Shown here one piece after another: positions 15,866-24,295 of a DNA stretch of 43,756 bases. Under the pieces are notes generated by a model that saw only the letters and a list, made by a program, of their open reading frames with translations, did no database searches and was not told where the DNA came from. The stretch comes from a bacterium UBP6_UBA1209. Its GTDB lineage: Bacteria > UBP6 > UBA1177. Position 1 is the first letter of the stretch, and each line of letters starts with the position of its first letter. A program made the translations under genes and the position numbers. Where the stretch lies: NCBI GenBank assembly GCA_002309575.1, contig DBXP01000020.1, forward strand, positions 66,634 through 110,389, given 5' to 3'.

Positions 15866-17425
15866 CTATTCCGACGGCTGGAGCCTCTTCAGGAAGGCTT
15901 TGCCGAAGGCGAGGAGCGTTATCGGTGTGAGGAGCGCCATTCCGCCGATCCAGACCCAGATCATCGTGTAGTCGTCTGCCGGCGGGAGCGGGTGACCGTT
16001 TTCAAACGGGGTGTAGAGTTTGATCAGAAGCCCCGACATCGGGCCGACGAAGAGTTTTGCCGCAAACCAGGGGAGTACCGAAAGCGCGATGTAGGTCCCT
16101 TCCTTGCCTTTCGGCGCGATCTCAGCGGTGAACTGCATGAGGCGCGGAGACCAGATCGATTCGCCGATCGTGAAGATGAAGATGAAGAAAATCAGCGGCC
16201 AGTATTCGTTGATCGCCTTGATCTGACCGATGCCGGAGACCGAATCAGCAAGGTTCAGCCACTTGACGAAGATGAGTTCGCCGAGGAGTGAGTCGGTAAG
16301 TCCGGCGAAAAACGACGATGGGATAACCGCGATAAAGCATGAAAGCGAAGAGACGATCGAGCCGATGATCAGCATTTTGTACGACGAGGTCTTTTTGCTG
16401 ATGTAGGCGACTATCGGAACCGCGAAAATGATCAGAACAGAGTTCAACACGCCGTAAATATTGCCGATTTTTGCACCCTCGCCGAGGACGCTGATCCCGT
16501 ATTTCGGGAATGTGTAGGAAAAATGGAAGAAGACGCAGCGGACGAAAAGGGTGAGGGCGAGCATTCCGATGTAGACCCAGAACATCTTTTCAAAAACGAC
16601 CGCTTTGATCATCGAGGCTACATCCTTTGCCGAGTTTTTGATCGATTCGATGCCGCTTCCGAGGTATTTTTCCTTCGATTTGACGACTTCGCCGTCATCG
16701 TTGAGTTCGATGTCACCGCGGATGAAGAATGCGACGACAAGGCTCAGGAGGGTGAAGCCGAAGCCGATCACGAAGAACATCTGATATGTCGTGAAGTGGA
16801 TCCCGAGCAGTGTCGTTCCGGCGTTTTCGTTGGTGATCACGCCTGCCGCGTCACGTGCCGAAAAGAGGTCGCGGACCGAGTCGAACATCACCGAGCCGAT
16901 CGCGTAGCCGAGGTTCATCAGGACGTAGAAAAGTCCGAAGCCCATCGCCGCTGTCTCTTTTGTCGTGTAACGCTTGATCGCGACCGAAATAAGCGGACCG
17001 ACTATCGCAAATCCGACCGCCAGCGGCACGAAACCGAGGACGAAAATGAGTGCCGGATTGGTGACGAACGACATAAAAAACCGCGAAAAGAGCAGGAAAA
17101 ATATGCTTATCAGCAGGGTCTTCCGCACTCCGATCGTGTCGACTACGGCTCCTGTCAGCATACCGATGATCGAGAGCATGATGGACCAGACCATGATGTA
17201 GGTCCCGGCGCTGAGGTCGCTTATCCCGCAGTCGGCTGTGAGCCAGAGGGTGATCGTGAGGTTCATCGCCATGTAGGCGGTGTACTCGATGATGTTGTAG
17301 ATGAAGAGCAGCCACATGTCACGCGGGCTTTTGCGCAGCCCTTTGGCGTAGTTCCAGATGATCGCGCCGAAGGCGAGGATCGCTCCGCCGATAAGGGTGT
17401 AGATTACAAAATCGGAAATCTGCAT
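15866..17425 (-). CDS. MFS transporter (POT-like), 12-14 membrane helices
   Basis: A 519-residue major facilitator protein in the inner membrane. At least twelve hydrophobic segments are visible. The loop GAVVDTIGVRKTLLIS resembles the MFS signature between helices 2 and 3, and the segment NIIEYTAYMAMNLTITLWLT resembles the first helix of peptide transporters (ExxxY), though the full ExxERFxYY motif is missing. A long charged loop at about 235-270 (NDDGEVVKSKEKYLGSG) separates the two halves. The substrate is unknown; peptides or nucleosides are guesses. GGAGG is four bases before the ATG. It follows purQ and a 43-residue membrane peptide on the same strand, 33 bases after the peptide, so all three are likely co-transcribed. 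Confidence 0.88.
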   Translation of the reverse strand: MQISDFVIYTLIGGAILAFGAIIWNYAKGLRKSPRDMWLLFIYNIIEYTAYMAMNLTITLWLTADCGISDLSAGTYIMVWSIMLSIIGMLTGAVVDTIGVRKTLLISIFFLLFSRFFMSFVTNPALIFVLGFVPLAVGFAIVGPLISVAIKRYTTKETAAMGFGLFYVLMNLGYAIGSVMFDSVRDLFSARDAAGVITNENAGTTLLGIHFTTYQMFFVIGFGFTLLSLVVAFFIRGDIELNDDGEVVKSKEKYLGSGIESIKNSAKDVASMIKAVVFEKMFWVYIGMLALTLFVRCVFFHFSYTFPKYGISVLGEGAKIGNIYGVLNSVLIIFAVPIVAYISKKTSSYKMLIIGSIVSSLSCFIAVIPSSFFAGLTDSLLGELIFVKWLNLADSVSGIGQIKAINEYWPLIFFIFIFTIGESIWSPRLMQFTAEIAPKGKEGTYIALSVLPWFAAKLFVGPMSGLLIKLYTPFENGHPLPPADDYTMIWVWIGGMALLTPITLLAFGKAFLKRLQPSE

Positions 17426-17458
17426 GATGCCTCCATTCAGAAAGAGAGGTTTTCAGCC

Positions 17459-17590
17459 CTAAAACAGGGTGAGGAACATTTTAAATAAATTTACAGTAAT
17501 TTCATGGAGTTTTGGTGAAAGCCCGAGGACGCCTGCAAGCACTGTCAGGAGCAAAGCTGCGGCGGCAACGGCGATCAGTTTTGTCTTCAT
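17459..17590 (-). CDS. 43-residue membrane or secreted peptide
   Basis: A short reading frame encodes MKTKLIAVAAAALLLTVL followed by AGVLGLSPKLHEITVNLF and a hydrophobic tail. The Lys-start and Ala/Leu-rich helix look like a signal peptide or single membrane span; a second hydrophobic stretch (FKMFLTLF) ends the peptide. Its ATG overlaps the purQ stop codon (ATGA, 17590-17587), the same coupling used by other gene pairs in this window, and it ends 33 bases before the transporter start. The coupling and position favour a real gene, perhaps a small partner of the transporter, but coding is unproven. Confidence 0.5.
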   Translation of the reverse strand: MKTKLIAVAAAALLLTVLAGVLGLSPKLHEITVNLFKMFLTLF

Positions 17591-18381
17591 AACTCGTTCC
17601 CGGCGTAGTCAACGGCGTTTTTGAAGATCGTCAGTCCGAGCGGTTCCGGCATCTTGTCGAGGCGCGTCCAGTCCGGGTGCTGCGTCGAATTGATGAAGAC
17701 CTCAGGGTGCGGCATCATACCGAGAACATTGCCTTTTCTGTTGGTGATACCGGCGATCGCAAGGTCCGAGCCGTTGGGATTCAGCGGATATTTCTGAGTT
17801 ATTTCGTCGTTTTCATCGACATACTGGAATGCGATAAGGTTGTGATCCTTGATCTCGCGGAGGTAGTGCTGCTTTGCCAGAAATTTGCCTTCGCCGTGTC
17901 TTACCGCAACGTCAAAAGCTCCGATTCCGCGCAAAAAAGGTGAGTGGTTGTCAGGGTTTGCGTGGATCCTTACCCATCTGTCCTCGTAGACTGCGGAGTC
18001 GTTGTGCGTCAGCGTTACGGTCTGCGGACCGAAGACGTTGTGCTCGCTTCCCGGCAGGATCCCCATCTTTACGAGAGTCTGGAAACCGTTGCAGATGCCG
18101 ATGACAAGCTTTCCGTCGTTGACGAATTTTTTGAGGTGGTCGCCCATCTCCTTCTTGACCTTGAGAGCGAGGATCTTGCCGGACGCTATGTGGTCGCCGA
18201 ACGAAAAACCGCCCGGAAAGGCGAGGATCTGATAGTCATCAAGCTTTATTTCACCGTTTACGACACGGTTTATGTGCGCCCGCTCGACGTGAGCGGCACC
18301 CGCCATTTCAAAGGCCCACGCGGTCTCGACATCGCAGTTGATCCCGTAGCCCGTCAGAACAAGAACATTAACTTTTTCCAT
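17587..18381 (-). CDS. purQ: Phosphoribosylformylglycinamidine synthase, glutamine amidotransferase subunit
   Basis: A 264-residue class I glutamine amidotransferase matching PurQ, which supplies ammonia for the fourth step of purine synthesis. VLVLTGYGINCDVETAWAFEMAGA is the PurQ-type N-terminus. FPGGFSFGDHIASG is the oxyanion region, GICNGFQTL holds the nucleophile Cys, and MMPHPE holds the catalytic His and Glu. The protein is longer than Gram-positive PurQ (~225) and closer to the GATase domain of large PurL or archaeal PurQ. No PurL or PurS gene is adjacent. A GGGAG motif precedes the ATG. It is the first gene of the purQ - small peptide - MFS unit. Confidence 0.92.
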   Translation of the reverse strand: MEKVNVLVLTGYGINCDVETAWAFEMAGAAHVERAHINRVVNGEIKLDDYQILAFPGGFSFGDHIASGKILALKVKKEMGDHLKKFVNDGKLVIGICNGFQTLVKMGILPGSEHNVFGPQTVTLTHNDSAVYEDRWVRIHANPDNHSPFLRGIGAFDVAVRHGEGKFLAKQHYLREIKDHNLIAFQYVDENDEITQKYPLNPNGSDLAIAGITNRKGNVLGMMPHPEVFINSTQHPDWTRLDKMPEPLGLTIFKNAVDYAGNEL

Positions 18382-18425
18382 CGCTTACTCCCACGAAAAA
18401 ATTAAAAACTTACTGAATATAGCAC

Positions 18426-19784
18426 TTATTGAACCTTTTTTGAATTTTGTCTGCTCTCTTCGATCGTTCTTTTTGCAGCCGCGTGGTATGCAAAGAAGGC
18501 GAGGATGTTCACCGACGAGATCCCGATGAAGATCCCCTCGGCCTGCCACATCTTTCCGCAGAACCAGACAGCCGGGACCAGAAAGACGATAGTCCGCATG
18601 AAGTGGAGCATCGTCGTGCGGATAGGCTTCTGCAGCCCGTTGATCACGTTCGAACACATGACGCAGCTTCCGACTGCCGGGAAGGAGATCGAATTTATCA
18701 CCATGTAGGCCGAAATGTACTTCAAAACTAAGGGATCTTCGGTGAAGACTCCAGCTATGGGAGTCTTGAAAACGAGAAAGGTCGCAAAGATGAAGAGCCC
18801 CCAGTAGAGCGAGAATTTTTCACAGATCCTGAGGACGTCGCTGACCCTGTCGATCCTGCCTGCACCGAGGTTCTGACCGGTGAAGGGGATGATCACGCTC
18901 GAAAGCGAGAAGATGCCCATGAGTGCGAGCGAGTCGATTTTGCCGCCAGCTCCCAGAGCCGCGACCGCCGGATCGCCGTAGAAAGCCGTGATTCTCGTGA
19001 CGATCGCCTGAGATATCGGCATCAGCATGAGCGCAAGCGAGACCGGGATGCCCAGCCGCAGGATCTTTTTCCACGACTGAAGCGTTACGCCGGGCTTCGT
19101 GCCGTTGAAGTCGAACATCCTCATCTTGAAATGGATGAAGGAGACTGTGCAGGCGGAACCGATTATCCTGGCGATCATCGTCGCTATCGCCGCGCCCTCG
19201 ATCCCCATCGCCGGGATACCGGCAAAGCCGAAGATGAAGACCGGGTCGAGGACCGCGTTGAGCGAGACGTTGAAGGCGATGATGAGCCCCGGGGTCTTTG
19301 TGTCTCCGGTTGCCCGGATAGCGTTGTCGATGACCATAGCGATAGCCGAGATCGGCATACCGTAACAGCAGATCCTCATGTATTTGATGACGAGTTCGAG
19401 CGTTTCGCCGCGTGCTCCGAGAGCGTAAAATATCGGTCTTATCGTGAGGAGTCCCGCAGCGCCGAAGAGGGTCCCCGTCGCTATGATCAGAAAGAGGCTG
19501 TCTGTCGAGATCCTCCGCGCCTCGTGAAAATCCTTCTGGCCGATCGCTTTGGCGATCGTCGCGCTTGTGCCGAGCCCGAGGCCGAAGAGGAAGTGGTTGA
19601 CCATCAGCACGACCGGAAAGGTGTAGCTCATCGCCGCCAGTTCGAGAGTCCCGAGCTTCGAGACAAAGTAGGTGTCCGTCAGGTTGAATGCTGTGAGGGC
19701 AATATGACCGACAAGCATTCCCAAAGCCATTTTGAAAAGGATCGGCGCGATGTTTCCTGATGTGATTTCGTGTTTCGTCTGCAA
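18426..19784 (-). CDS. MATE family multidrug/Na+ efflux transporter
   Basis: A 452-residue MATE (NorM/DinF-like) transporter with twelve hydrophobic helices in two homologous halves. It contains LTDTYFVSKLGTLELAAMSYTFP near the start, GLGLGTSATIAKAIGQKD, and in the second half ALGAGGKIDSLALMG and FTGQNLGAGR, all characteristic. It exports organic cations or drugs in exchange for Na+ or H+; the substrate is unknown. I take TTG 19784 as start, because AGAGGT lies six bases upstream and the frame begins at the expected point of the family. An ATG at 19850 would add 22 residues without a good ribosome binding site. It is 44 bases upstream of purQ on the same strand. Confidence 0.93.
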   Translation of the reverse strand: MQTKHEITSGNIAPILFKMALGMLVGHIALTAFNLTDTYFVSKLGTLELAAMSYTFPVVLMVNHFLFGLGLGTSATIAKAIGQKDFHEARRISTDSLFLIIATGTLFGAAGLLTIRPIFYALGARGETLELVIKYMRICCYGMPISAIAMVIDNAIRATGDTKTPGLIIAFNVSLNAVLDPVFIFGFAGIPAMGIEGAAIATMIARIIGSACTVSFIHFKMRMFDFNGTKPGVTLQSWKKILRLGIPVSLALMLMPISQAIVTRITAFYGDPAVAALGAGGKIDSLALMGIFSLSSVIIPFTGQNLGAGRIDRVSDVLRICEKFSLYWGLFIFATFLVFKTPIAGVFTEDPLVLKYISAYMVINSISFPAVGSCVMCSNVINGLQKPIRTTMLHFMRTIVFLVPAVWFCGKMWQAEGIFIGISSVNILAFFAYHAAAKRTIEESRQNSKKVQ

Positions 19785-19910
19785 GCAAATACCTCTAAAG
19801 CGGGGGAAGTTAGCACTAAATGTTGTTATAATCAAAACTTTAAGGTACAATAGGAGCGTTTTTTTCGATATTTCAGCTTTTTTTTGGATTTTGACGCTGC
19901 CGGGAGGCTT

Positions 19911-19940
19911 ATGAGCAGGAACAATGAGTTTCGACCCTAA
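19911..19940 (+). other. Nine-codon mini-ORF overlapping the helicase start
   Basis: The best Shine-Dalgarno in the leader (GGGAGG, 19902-19907) is three bases before an ATG at 19911. That ATG opens a nine-codon frame (MSRNNEFRP, stop at 19938-19940). The helicase ATG at 19924 lies inside this frame, in another phase. An in-frame TGA at 19912 rules out an upstream helicase start. The mini-ORF could reinitiate or limit translation of the helicase, or the GGGAGG may simply serve the helicase at a long distance. Confidence 0.4.
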
Positions 19941-22434
19941 AAATTACTTTACGCTCAACGCGATTCTTGAGGCGAGAGAGCTTATCAAACGCAACGACGG
20001 CAACGAAATCGTGATGATAGGCACCTTCGGCTCCGACGGTCTTGTCAGCGAGCTCCGCTGTGTCGCTATGGGCAATTCGTACTCTGTTCCCGCAGTCATT
20101 CAGGCGGCTGAGCAGGGCGAGGTCCTGATCCACAACCATCCGAGCGGAGACGTGAGGCCGAGCAGCGCGGATCTGGACGTCGCGGCGCGTGCTGCGGAGA
20201 GGCGGATCGCATCGTTCATTCTGGACAACAGCGTCACTTCATTGTTTCCGGTCGTCGAGCGTTTCTCGCACGAAAACGACGAGATCGTTCCGCTTGACGA
20301 GGAGGAGGTCGCATCGGTCCTCGGCAAGGACGGGGCCATTGCGCAGGGCAGCAGCGAATTCGAGTTCAGGGCTCCGCAGGTCGAGATGGCTCTGCACACG
20401 GCGGAGGCGATCAACAATTCGCAGATCCTTGTCGCCGAGGCGGGGACCGGCATCGGAAAGAGTTTCGCCTACCTTGTCCCTATTTTGCTTTACGTCTCGA
20501 AAAACAAGGGAAAAAAGGCAGTTGTCAGCACTTCGACGATCGCGCTCGAGGAGCAGCTTTCCGAAAAGGACATCCCCTTTCTGCTAAAAAAACTCGGGAT
20601 CGACGACATCGACACGGCAGTTTTGAAAGGCCGCGGGAACTACCTCTGCAAAAGGCGCTACACCAACTTCAGGATGAGCAGCGCACAGGCTGAAATCACG
20701 GATGACAGAAGCAAGCAGCGCATTGAAATAATTAATGAAATCGACACGTGGATGGGACAGGTGAACGACGGGACGCGGACGACCATGAACTCCGCGGTCG
20801 CCGGCGACATCTGGAGCGAGATCTGTTCGGACGAGCTCTCCTGCGAAAAGAGCAGGTGCCGTTTTTTCAATACCTGCTACTTCTTCAAGGCGAGGCGCAA
20901 GGCGAACTTCGCGTCACTCATACTTGTGAATCACCACCTTCTGATGGCCGATGTTGCTGTCCGGGAGGAGAACGACGAGATGGAGGGCGAGTGCGTCGGC
21001 ATCCTGCCGAACTTCGATATCCTGGTCATCGACGAGGCGCACAATATTTTCAAAAGCGCCATCAGCTTTCTCGGCGAATCGGTCTCGACTGTAAGTTTCA
21101 CTCGGCAGCTGAACAGGCTCCACAACAAAAACAGCGGCGGTCTTCTGCCGAAGATCCTGAACAACCTCGCAAAAAGGGGGCAGGCGGAGGCTGTCGAAAA
21201 GGCGATCGTGCTCATGTCAGGCCTTTCGCAGAAGTTCGCGAACTCGATCGTGCCGGAACTTTACGCGATCCTGGGCAACGACGACGAGGGGATGTACGAA
21301 CTCGATGACCCGGAGATCAGGTCACGGATGCTCGAAACATTGAATATAATCATCGCTGCCGTCGGCGAGGCGGTCGCTCTTCTGAAACCGGTGATCACGG
21401 CACTTCGCGACGAAGACGAGGCTATCGAGCACAGGACACCGCAGGACGACATCAACCGTTCGCTTCTGATAGAGGCATCAGGCGCACTTGCAAGAATAGA
21501 GTCTTATGCCGGATTTTACAGCGAATTTTGTCTTAAGTCCGATGTGAGCGAAAGCGTCTTCTGGGGCGAGAGGGAGCAGAAAACGGCGCTTGCGCTGACG
21601 GTGACGCCTCTCAATGTCCAGAGGCTTATCGCGAAGTATCTCTACGAAAAGATCCCGGCGATCGTGATGACTTCGGCCACCCTTACGACCAGCCGCGATG
21701 AAAACGGATACGACTTTTTCTTCCGGGAGAGCGGGCTTTCCGAGGTCAAAAAACGCGAAATCGTTCCGATAATCCTGGACAGCTGCTTCGACTTTGCGAC
21801 TCAGGTGCAGGCCTATGTCTGCTCCGATCTGCCTTCGCCGGCCGAAAACAAGGTGCTCTTCGACGACCTGAGCATCGATGCGGTCGATTCGATCATCAAC
21901 GCCTCTCACGGCGGCGCGCTGGTGCTCTTCACCTCGATCAAGCACAGGGAGGAGGCGGCACGCAGAGTTTTCGGGCTCGGCTTCGACGTCCTCTGTCAGG
22001 GCAGCACAGGAAACTCTTCGATCATGCGGAAGTTCCGCGACAACGTGAACTCTTCGCTCCTTGCCACCGACACCTTCTGGGAGGGCATCGACATGAAGGG
22101 GGCGACCCTCAGGAACCTCGTTATCGTCAAGCTTCCGTTCAGGTTCCCGACCCATCCGTTCGTCAAGCGCTACATCAGAAAGCTCGAAAACGAGCTCGGG
22201 CAGAGGGGATTCGTGATCTACACGCTGCCGAACGCGGTGATAAAGTTCAAGCAGGGCTTCGGCAGGCTGATCAGGACAAAAAACGACATCGGGACGATAA
22301 CGGTCCTCGACAACAGGCTTGTCGACAAGTACTACGGCAGGGACTTCCTGAAGGCTGCGCCAAGCGGCGTTAAATTCAAATATTTGAGGACCGGTGAGGT
22401 CGCGGAGAGCATCCGGAAATTTTTTTCCGACTGA
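19924..22434 (+). CDS. DinG-like DNA helicase with N-terminal RadC-type JAB domain
   Basis: An 836-residue fusion. Residues ~1-130 form a RadC-like JAB/MPN domain: VLIHNHPSGDVRPSSADLD carries the HxH...S..D zinc-binding signature, after a strand-rich start (NEIVMIGTFGSDG). Residues ~150-836 are an XPD/DinG superfamily 2 helicase: AEAGTGIGKS (Walker A, ~172), VIDEAHN (DEAH box, ~368), and four cysteines for an iron-sulfur cluster (NYLC about 241; CEKSRCRFFNTC about 306-317). FWEGIDMKGATLRNLVI and GFGRLIRTKNDIG are motifs V-VI. DinG unwinds R-loops and damaged DNA ends 5' to 3'. The fused JAB suggests a metallo-hydrolase or binding activity working with it. The next gene, a sigma factor, starts 35 bases after the stop. 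Confidence 0.92.
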   Translation: MSFDPKNYFTLNAILEARELIKRNDGNEIVMIGTFGSDGLVSELRCVAMGNSYSVPAVIQAAEQGEVLIHNHPSGDVRPSSADLDVAARAAERRIASFILDNSVTSLFPVVERFSHENDEIVPLDEEEVASVLGKDGAIAQGSSEFEFRAPQVEMALHTAEAINNSQILVAEAGTGIGKSFAYLVPILLYVSKNKGKKAVVSTSTIALEEQLSEKDIPFLLKKLGIDDIDTAVLKGRGNYLCKRRYTNFRMSSAQAEITDDRSKQRIEIINEIDTWMGQVNDGTRTTMNSAVAGDIWSEICSDELSCEKSRCRFFNTCYFFKARRKANFASLILVNHHLLMADVAVREENDEMEGECVGILPNFDILVIDEAHNIFKSAISFLGESVSTVSFTRQLNRLHNKNSGGLLPKILNNLAKRGQAEAVEKAIVLMSGLSQKFANSIVPELYAILGNDDEGMYELDDPEIRSRMLETLNIIIAAVGEAVALLKPVITALRDEDEAIEHRTPQDDINRSLLIEASGALARIESYAGFYSEFCLKSDVSESVFWGEREQKTALALTVTPLNVQRLIAKYLYEKIPAIVMTSATLTTSRDENGYDFFFRESGLSEVKKREIVPIILDSCFDFATQVQAYVCSDLPSPAENKVLFDDLSIDAVDSIINASHGGALVLFTSIKHREEAARRVFGLGFDVLCQGSTGNSSIMRKFRDNVNSSLLATDTFWEGIDMKGATLRNLVIVKLPFRFPTHPFVKRYIRKLENELGQRGFVIYTLPNAVIKFKQGFGRLIRTKNDIGTITVLDNRLVDKYYGRDFLKAAPSGVKFKYLRTGEVAESIRKFFSD

Positions 22435-22469
22435 TTTTCGTAAAAACGGAGTCTGAAATTTACAAATAG

Positions 22470-23063
22470 ATGGTCAAAGGCTTTTTTAAAAAAGAACCGG
22501 CGGAAAAGCTGAGCGATGAAGAGCTTGTCAGAAAAGTTGCCTCAGGCTCGAAGGAGTGCTGGCGGGAGCTTGTCGGACGCTATTCGAAGATGATCTCCTC
22601 CACGGTCTGGAAGATCACCGGCGGGCGCGAGGCTGACGATGTCATCCAGGAGGTCCTGGTCCAGCTGTTTCAGTCGCTCGGCACCTTCAGGAGCGAATCC
22701 TCCTTTTCGACTTTTCTCTACAGGCTGACTGTGAACACCGCCTGCAACGAGGTGAAGAGGATGACGAGTCCTGCCCAGGCGGTCCCGGTCGCGGACGATG
22801 CGCTGACTCAGCTCGCTGACGACGCGAACGATTCCGACGATTCCGTTTTCGACGATCTGGAACGCGGCGAGATCCGCCGGAAAGTAGGCGAGGCGCTGGC
22901 TGAGCTTCCGGCTGAGATCCGGGCGTACCTGGTGCTTTTTTATGTCGAGGAGCTCACGCTCAAACAGATTTCCGAGCTCTTCAAGGCACCGGTGACAACT
23001 GTTGCGTCGCGGATCGGCAAAGGAAAGGCGCTTTTGACTGAAAAACTTGGAAAATTGAGATGA
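22470..23063 (+). CDS. ECF-type RNA polymerase sigma factor
   Basis: A 197-residue group IV sigma factor. Region 2 spans about 17-95 (CWRELVGRYSKMISSTVWKI, READDVIQEVLVQLF, FSTFLYRLTVNTACNEVKR). An acidic linker (DDANDSDDSVFDDLERGE) follows. Region 4 spans about 140-195 (ALAELPAEIRAYLVLFYVEELTLKQISELFKAPVTTVASRIGKGK), with the helix-turn-helix at its end. It directs RNA polymerase to a stress or surface regulon. No Shine-Dalgarno lies close to the ATG; the nearest GGAG is 18 bases away. The stop overlaps the next gene by four bases (ATGA), and that gene is the FecR-like membrane protein, the usual anti-sigma arrangement. Confidence 0.93.
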   Translation: MVKGFFKKEPAEKLSDEELVRKVASGSKECWRELVGRYSKMISSTVWKITGGREADDVIQEVLVQLFQSLGTFRSESSFSTFLYRLTVNTACNEVKRMTSPAQAVPVADDALTQLADDANDSDDSVFDDLERGEIRRKVGEALAELPAEIRAYLVLFYVEELTLKQISELFKAPVTTVASRIGKGKALLTEKLGKLR

Positions 23064-24181
23064 ATGACGAAAAATTAAAAGAGATTTTAAAGATTTACGC
23101 TGAAGAGAGCGAATCTGAAAGTCAAAAAACCGATATTTTGGATATAGCGGACTCTCTATTTGACAGGATGAACCCCGAAATCCGGACGCTTCCGCTTTTT
23201 AAAATCATCGGTGCGGCGGCTGTCGTTCTGATCGCTTTGACGATCGGATTTTCAGTCGTTTTCAAAGATACCGATCATATTCCGGAGACAGAGATAATGC
23301 TTGCCGATGCATCTTCCGGCAGCGTGGACGCTGAAGAGCCGGCGATTTCGGACGAAAATGAAAATATCAATAAAATCATATCGTTACTGGATGGTCAAAG
23401 CTTTGAAGATCCCGATTTCAGGATAAAATCGACTGGCGGAAGCGAACTTTTTCAGGCTTCGCGGACCCGCTTTTCGCTGAAAAAAGGAGAAGTTTCGATC
23501 GACGTCAGGAGCGGCACTGACTTTATGGTTGAGGTCGGAGATCTTGCGCTAGTCAGAGTCCTCGGTACATCGTTTTCACTTAAAACCGACGGTTCGAATA
23601 GCCTTTATGTCAAGGTTTTCGAGGGTTTGGTCGAGGTCGTGAAGAGAGGCGACGGTTCGGTCAGGGCGCTTTCCAAAGGCGAAGAGCTGGCTCTCGGCGC
23701 AGCCTCTCCGAAGGTCCCGGCAAAGCGTCAGCCGAAGGTGAGGATCGAGCCTGAACCTGTGGTCGCTGAGGCTGCAAAAGTAGAGGAAAATGTCGCTTCC
23801 GTTACTCCCGCTGAAGTCAAAAAACCAAGTAAATACGATAATATAGCTCAGCTTGACGGCGAAGAGATGATGCGCGTTACGATCCGGGACCTCGAGCAGC
23901 GGCTTCTTGCATCGAAGAGCAGGACGGATGATCTCAGCCAGCTCTTCGAACTCTATTCAAAGAGGGGCGACTGGGGCTCGATCATGAATCAGTGGCGGCG
24001 CTATTACTCTGAAATCACTTCAAAAAACAACAGCCACCGTCAGCAGATGCACTTCTATGCCTGCGAAGCTTCGATAAAACTTTTCCTCTACGGCAACGGT
24101 GTCTGCAAAAAGTTCAGGAGCTTCTATCCTGACGCTGCCGGACCTGAGGGGCTAAAGGACCATCTGAAGTACGCGGAATAA
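23060..24181 (+). CDS. FecR-domain membrane protein, probable anti-sigma factor
   Basis: A 373-residue single-pass membrane protein. A cytoplasmic N-terminus of about 48 residues (MNDEKLKEILKIYAEE, acidic) is followed by a membrane helix (IIGAAAVVLIALTIGFSVVF, about 49-69). The periplasmic part has a FecR domain at about 130-220: SRTRFSLKKGEVSIDVRSG, LALVRVLGTSFSLKTD, VKVFEGLVEVV and ALSKGEELALG. After a Pro/Glu/Val-rich linker, a helical C-terminal part (LEQRLLASKSRTDDLSQLFELY) resembles TPR-like repeats. It is coupled by ATGA overlap to the ECF sigma factor, so it most likely binds and controls that sigma factor. The lipoprotein at 24296 follows, but with its own promoter. Confidence 0.85.
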   Translation: MNDEKLKEILKIYAEESESESQKTDILDIADSLFDRMNPEIRTLPLFKIIGAAAVVLIALTIGFSVVFKDTDHIPETEIMLADASSGSVDAEEPAISDENENINKIISLLDGQSFEDPDFRIKSTGGSELFQASRTRFSLKKGEVSIDVRSGTDFMVEVGDLALVRVLGTSFSLKTDGSNSLYVKVFEGLVEVVKRGDGSVRALSKGEELALGAASPKVPAKRQPKVRIEPEPVVAEAAKVEENVASVTPAEVKKPSKYDNIAQLDGEEMMRVTIRDLEQRLLASKSRTDDLSQLFELYSKRGDWGSIMNQWRRYYSEITSKNNSHRQQMHFYACEASIKLFLYGNGVCKKFRSFYPDAAGPEGLKDHLKYAE

Positions 24182-24228
24182 CCATTTTTCGGCCCCTTTT
24201 TTACTTCGATTTTTTTTTGCCGGGTTTC

Positions 24229-24256
24229 TTGCTTTTGATACTCGTATCATTAAAAT
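24229..24256 (+). promoter_or_regulatory. Putative promoter of the GDPIM/DUF6273 lipoprotein
   Basis: TTGCTT (24229-24234), 16 bases, then TAAAAT (24251-24256), the same boxes and spacing as before the lipoprotein gene at 4254. The sequence after the -10 box, AATTATGCGTTTA, nearly matches that after the -10 box of the minus-strand lipoprotein at 3121. The ATG at 24296 is preceded by GGGAGG. Confidence 0.5.
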
Positions 24257-24295
24257 TATGCGTTTATTTTAGTAATCAATTTCGGGAGGTTTTTC

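Noticed and set aside
16523..17488. A 321-codon plus-strand frame opposite the MFS transporter.
   Set aside because: Highly charged shadow (Asp/Glu/Arg) of the hydrophobic transporter codons.
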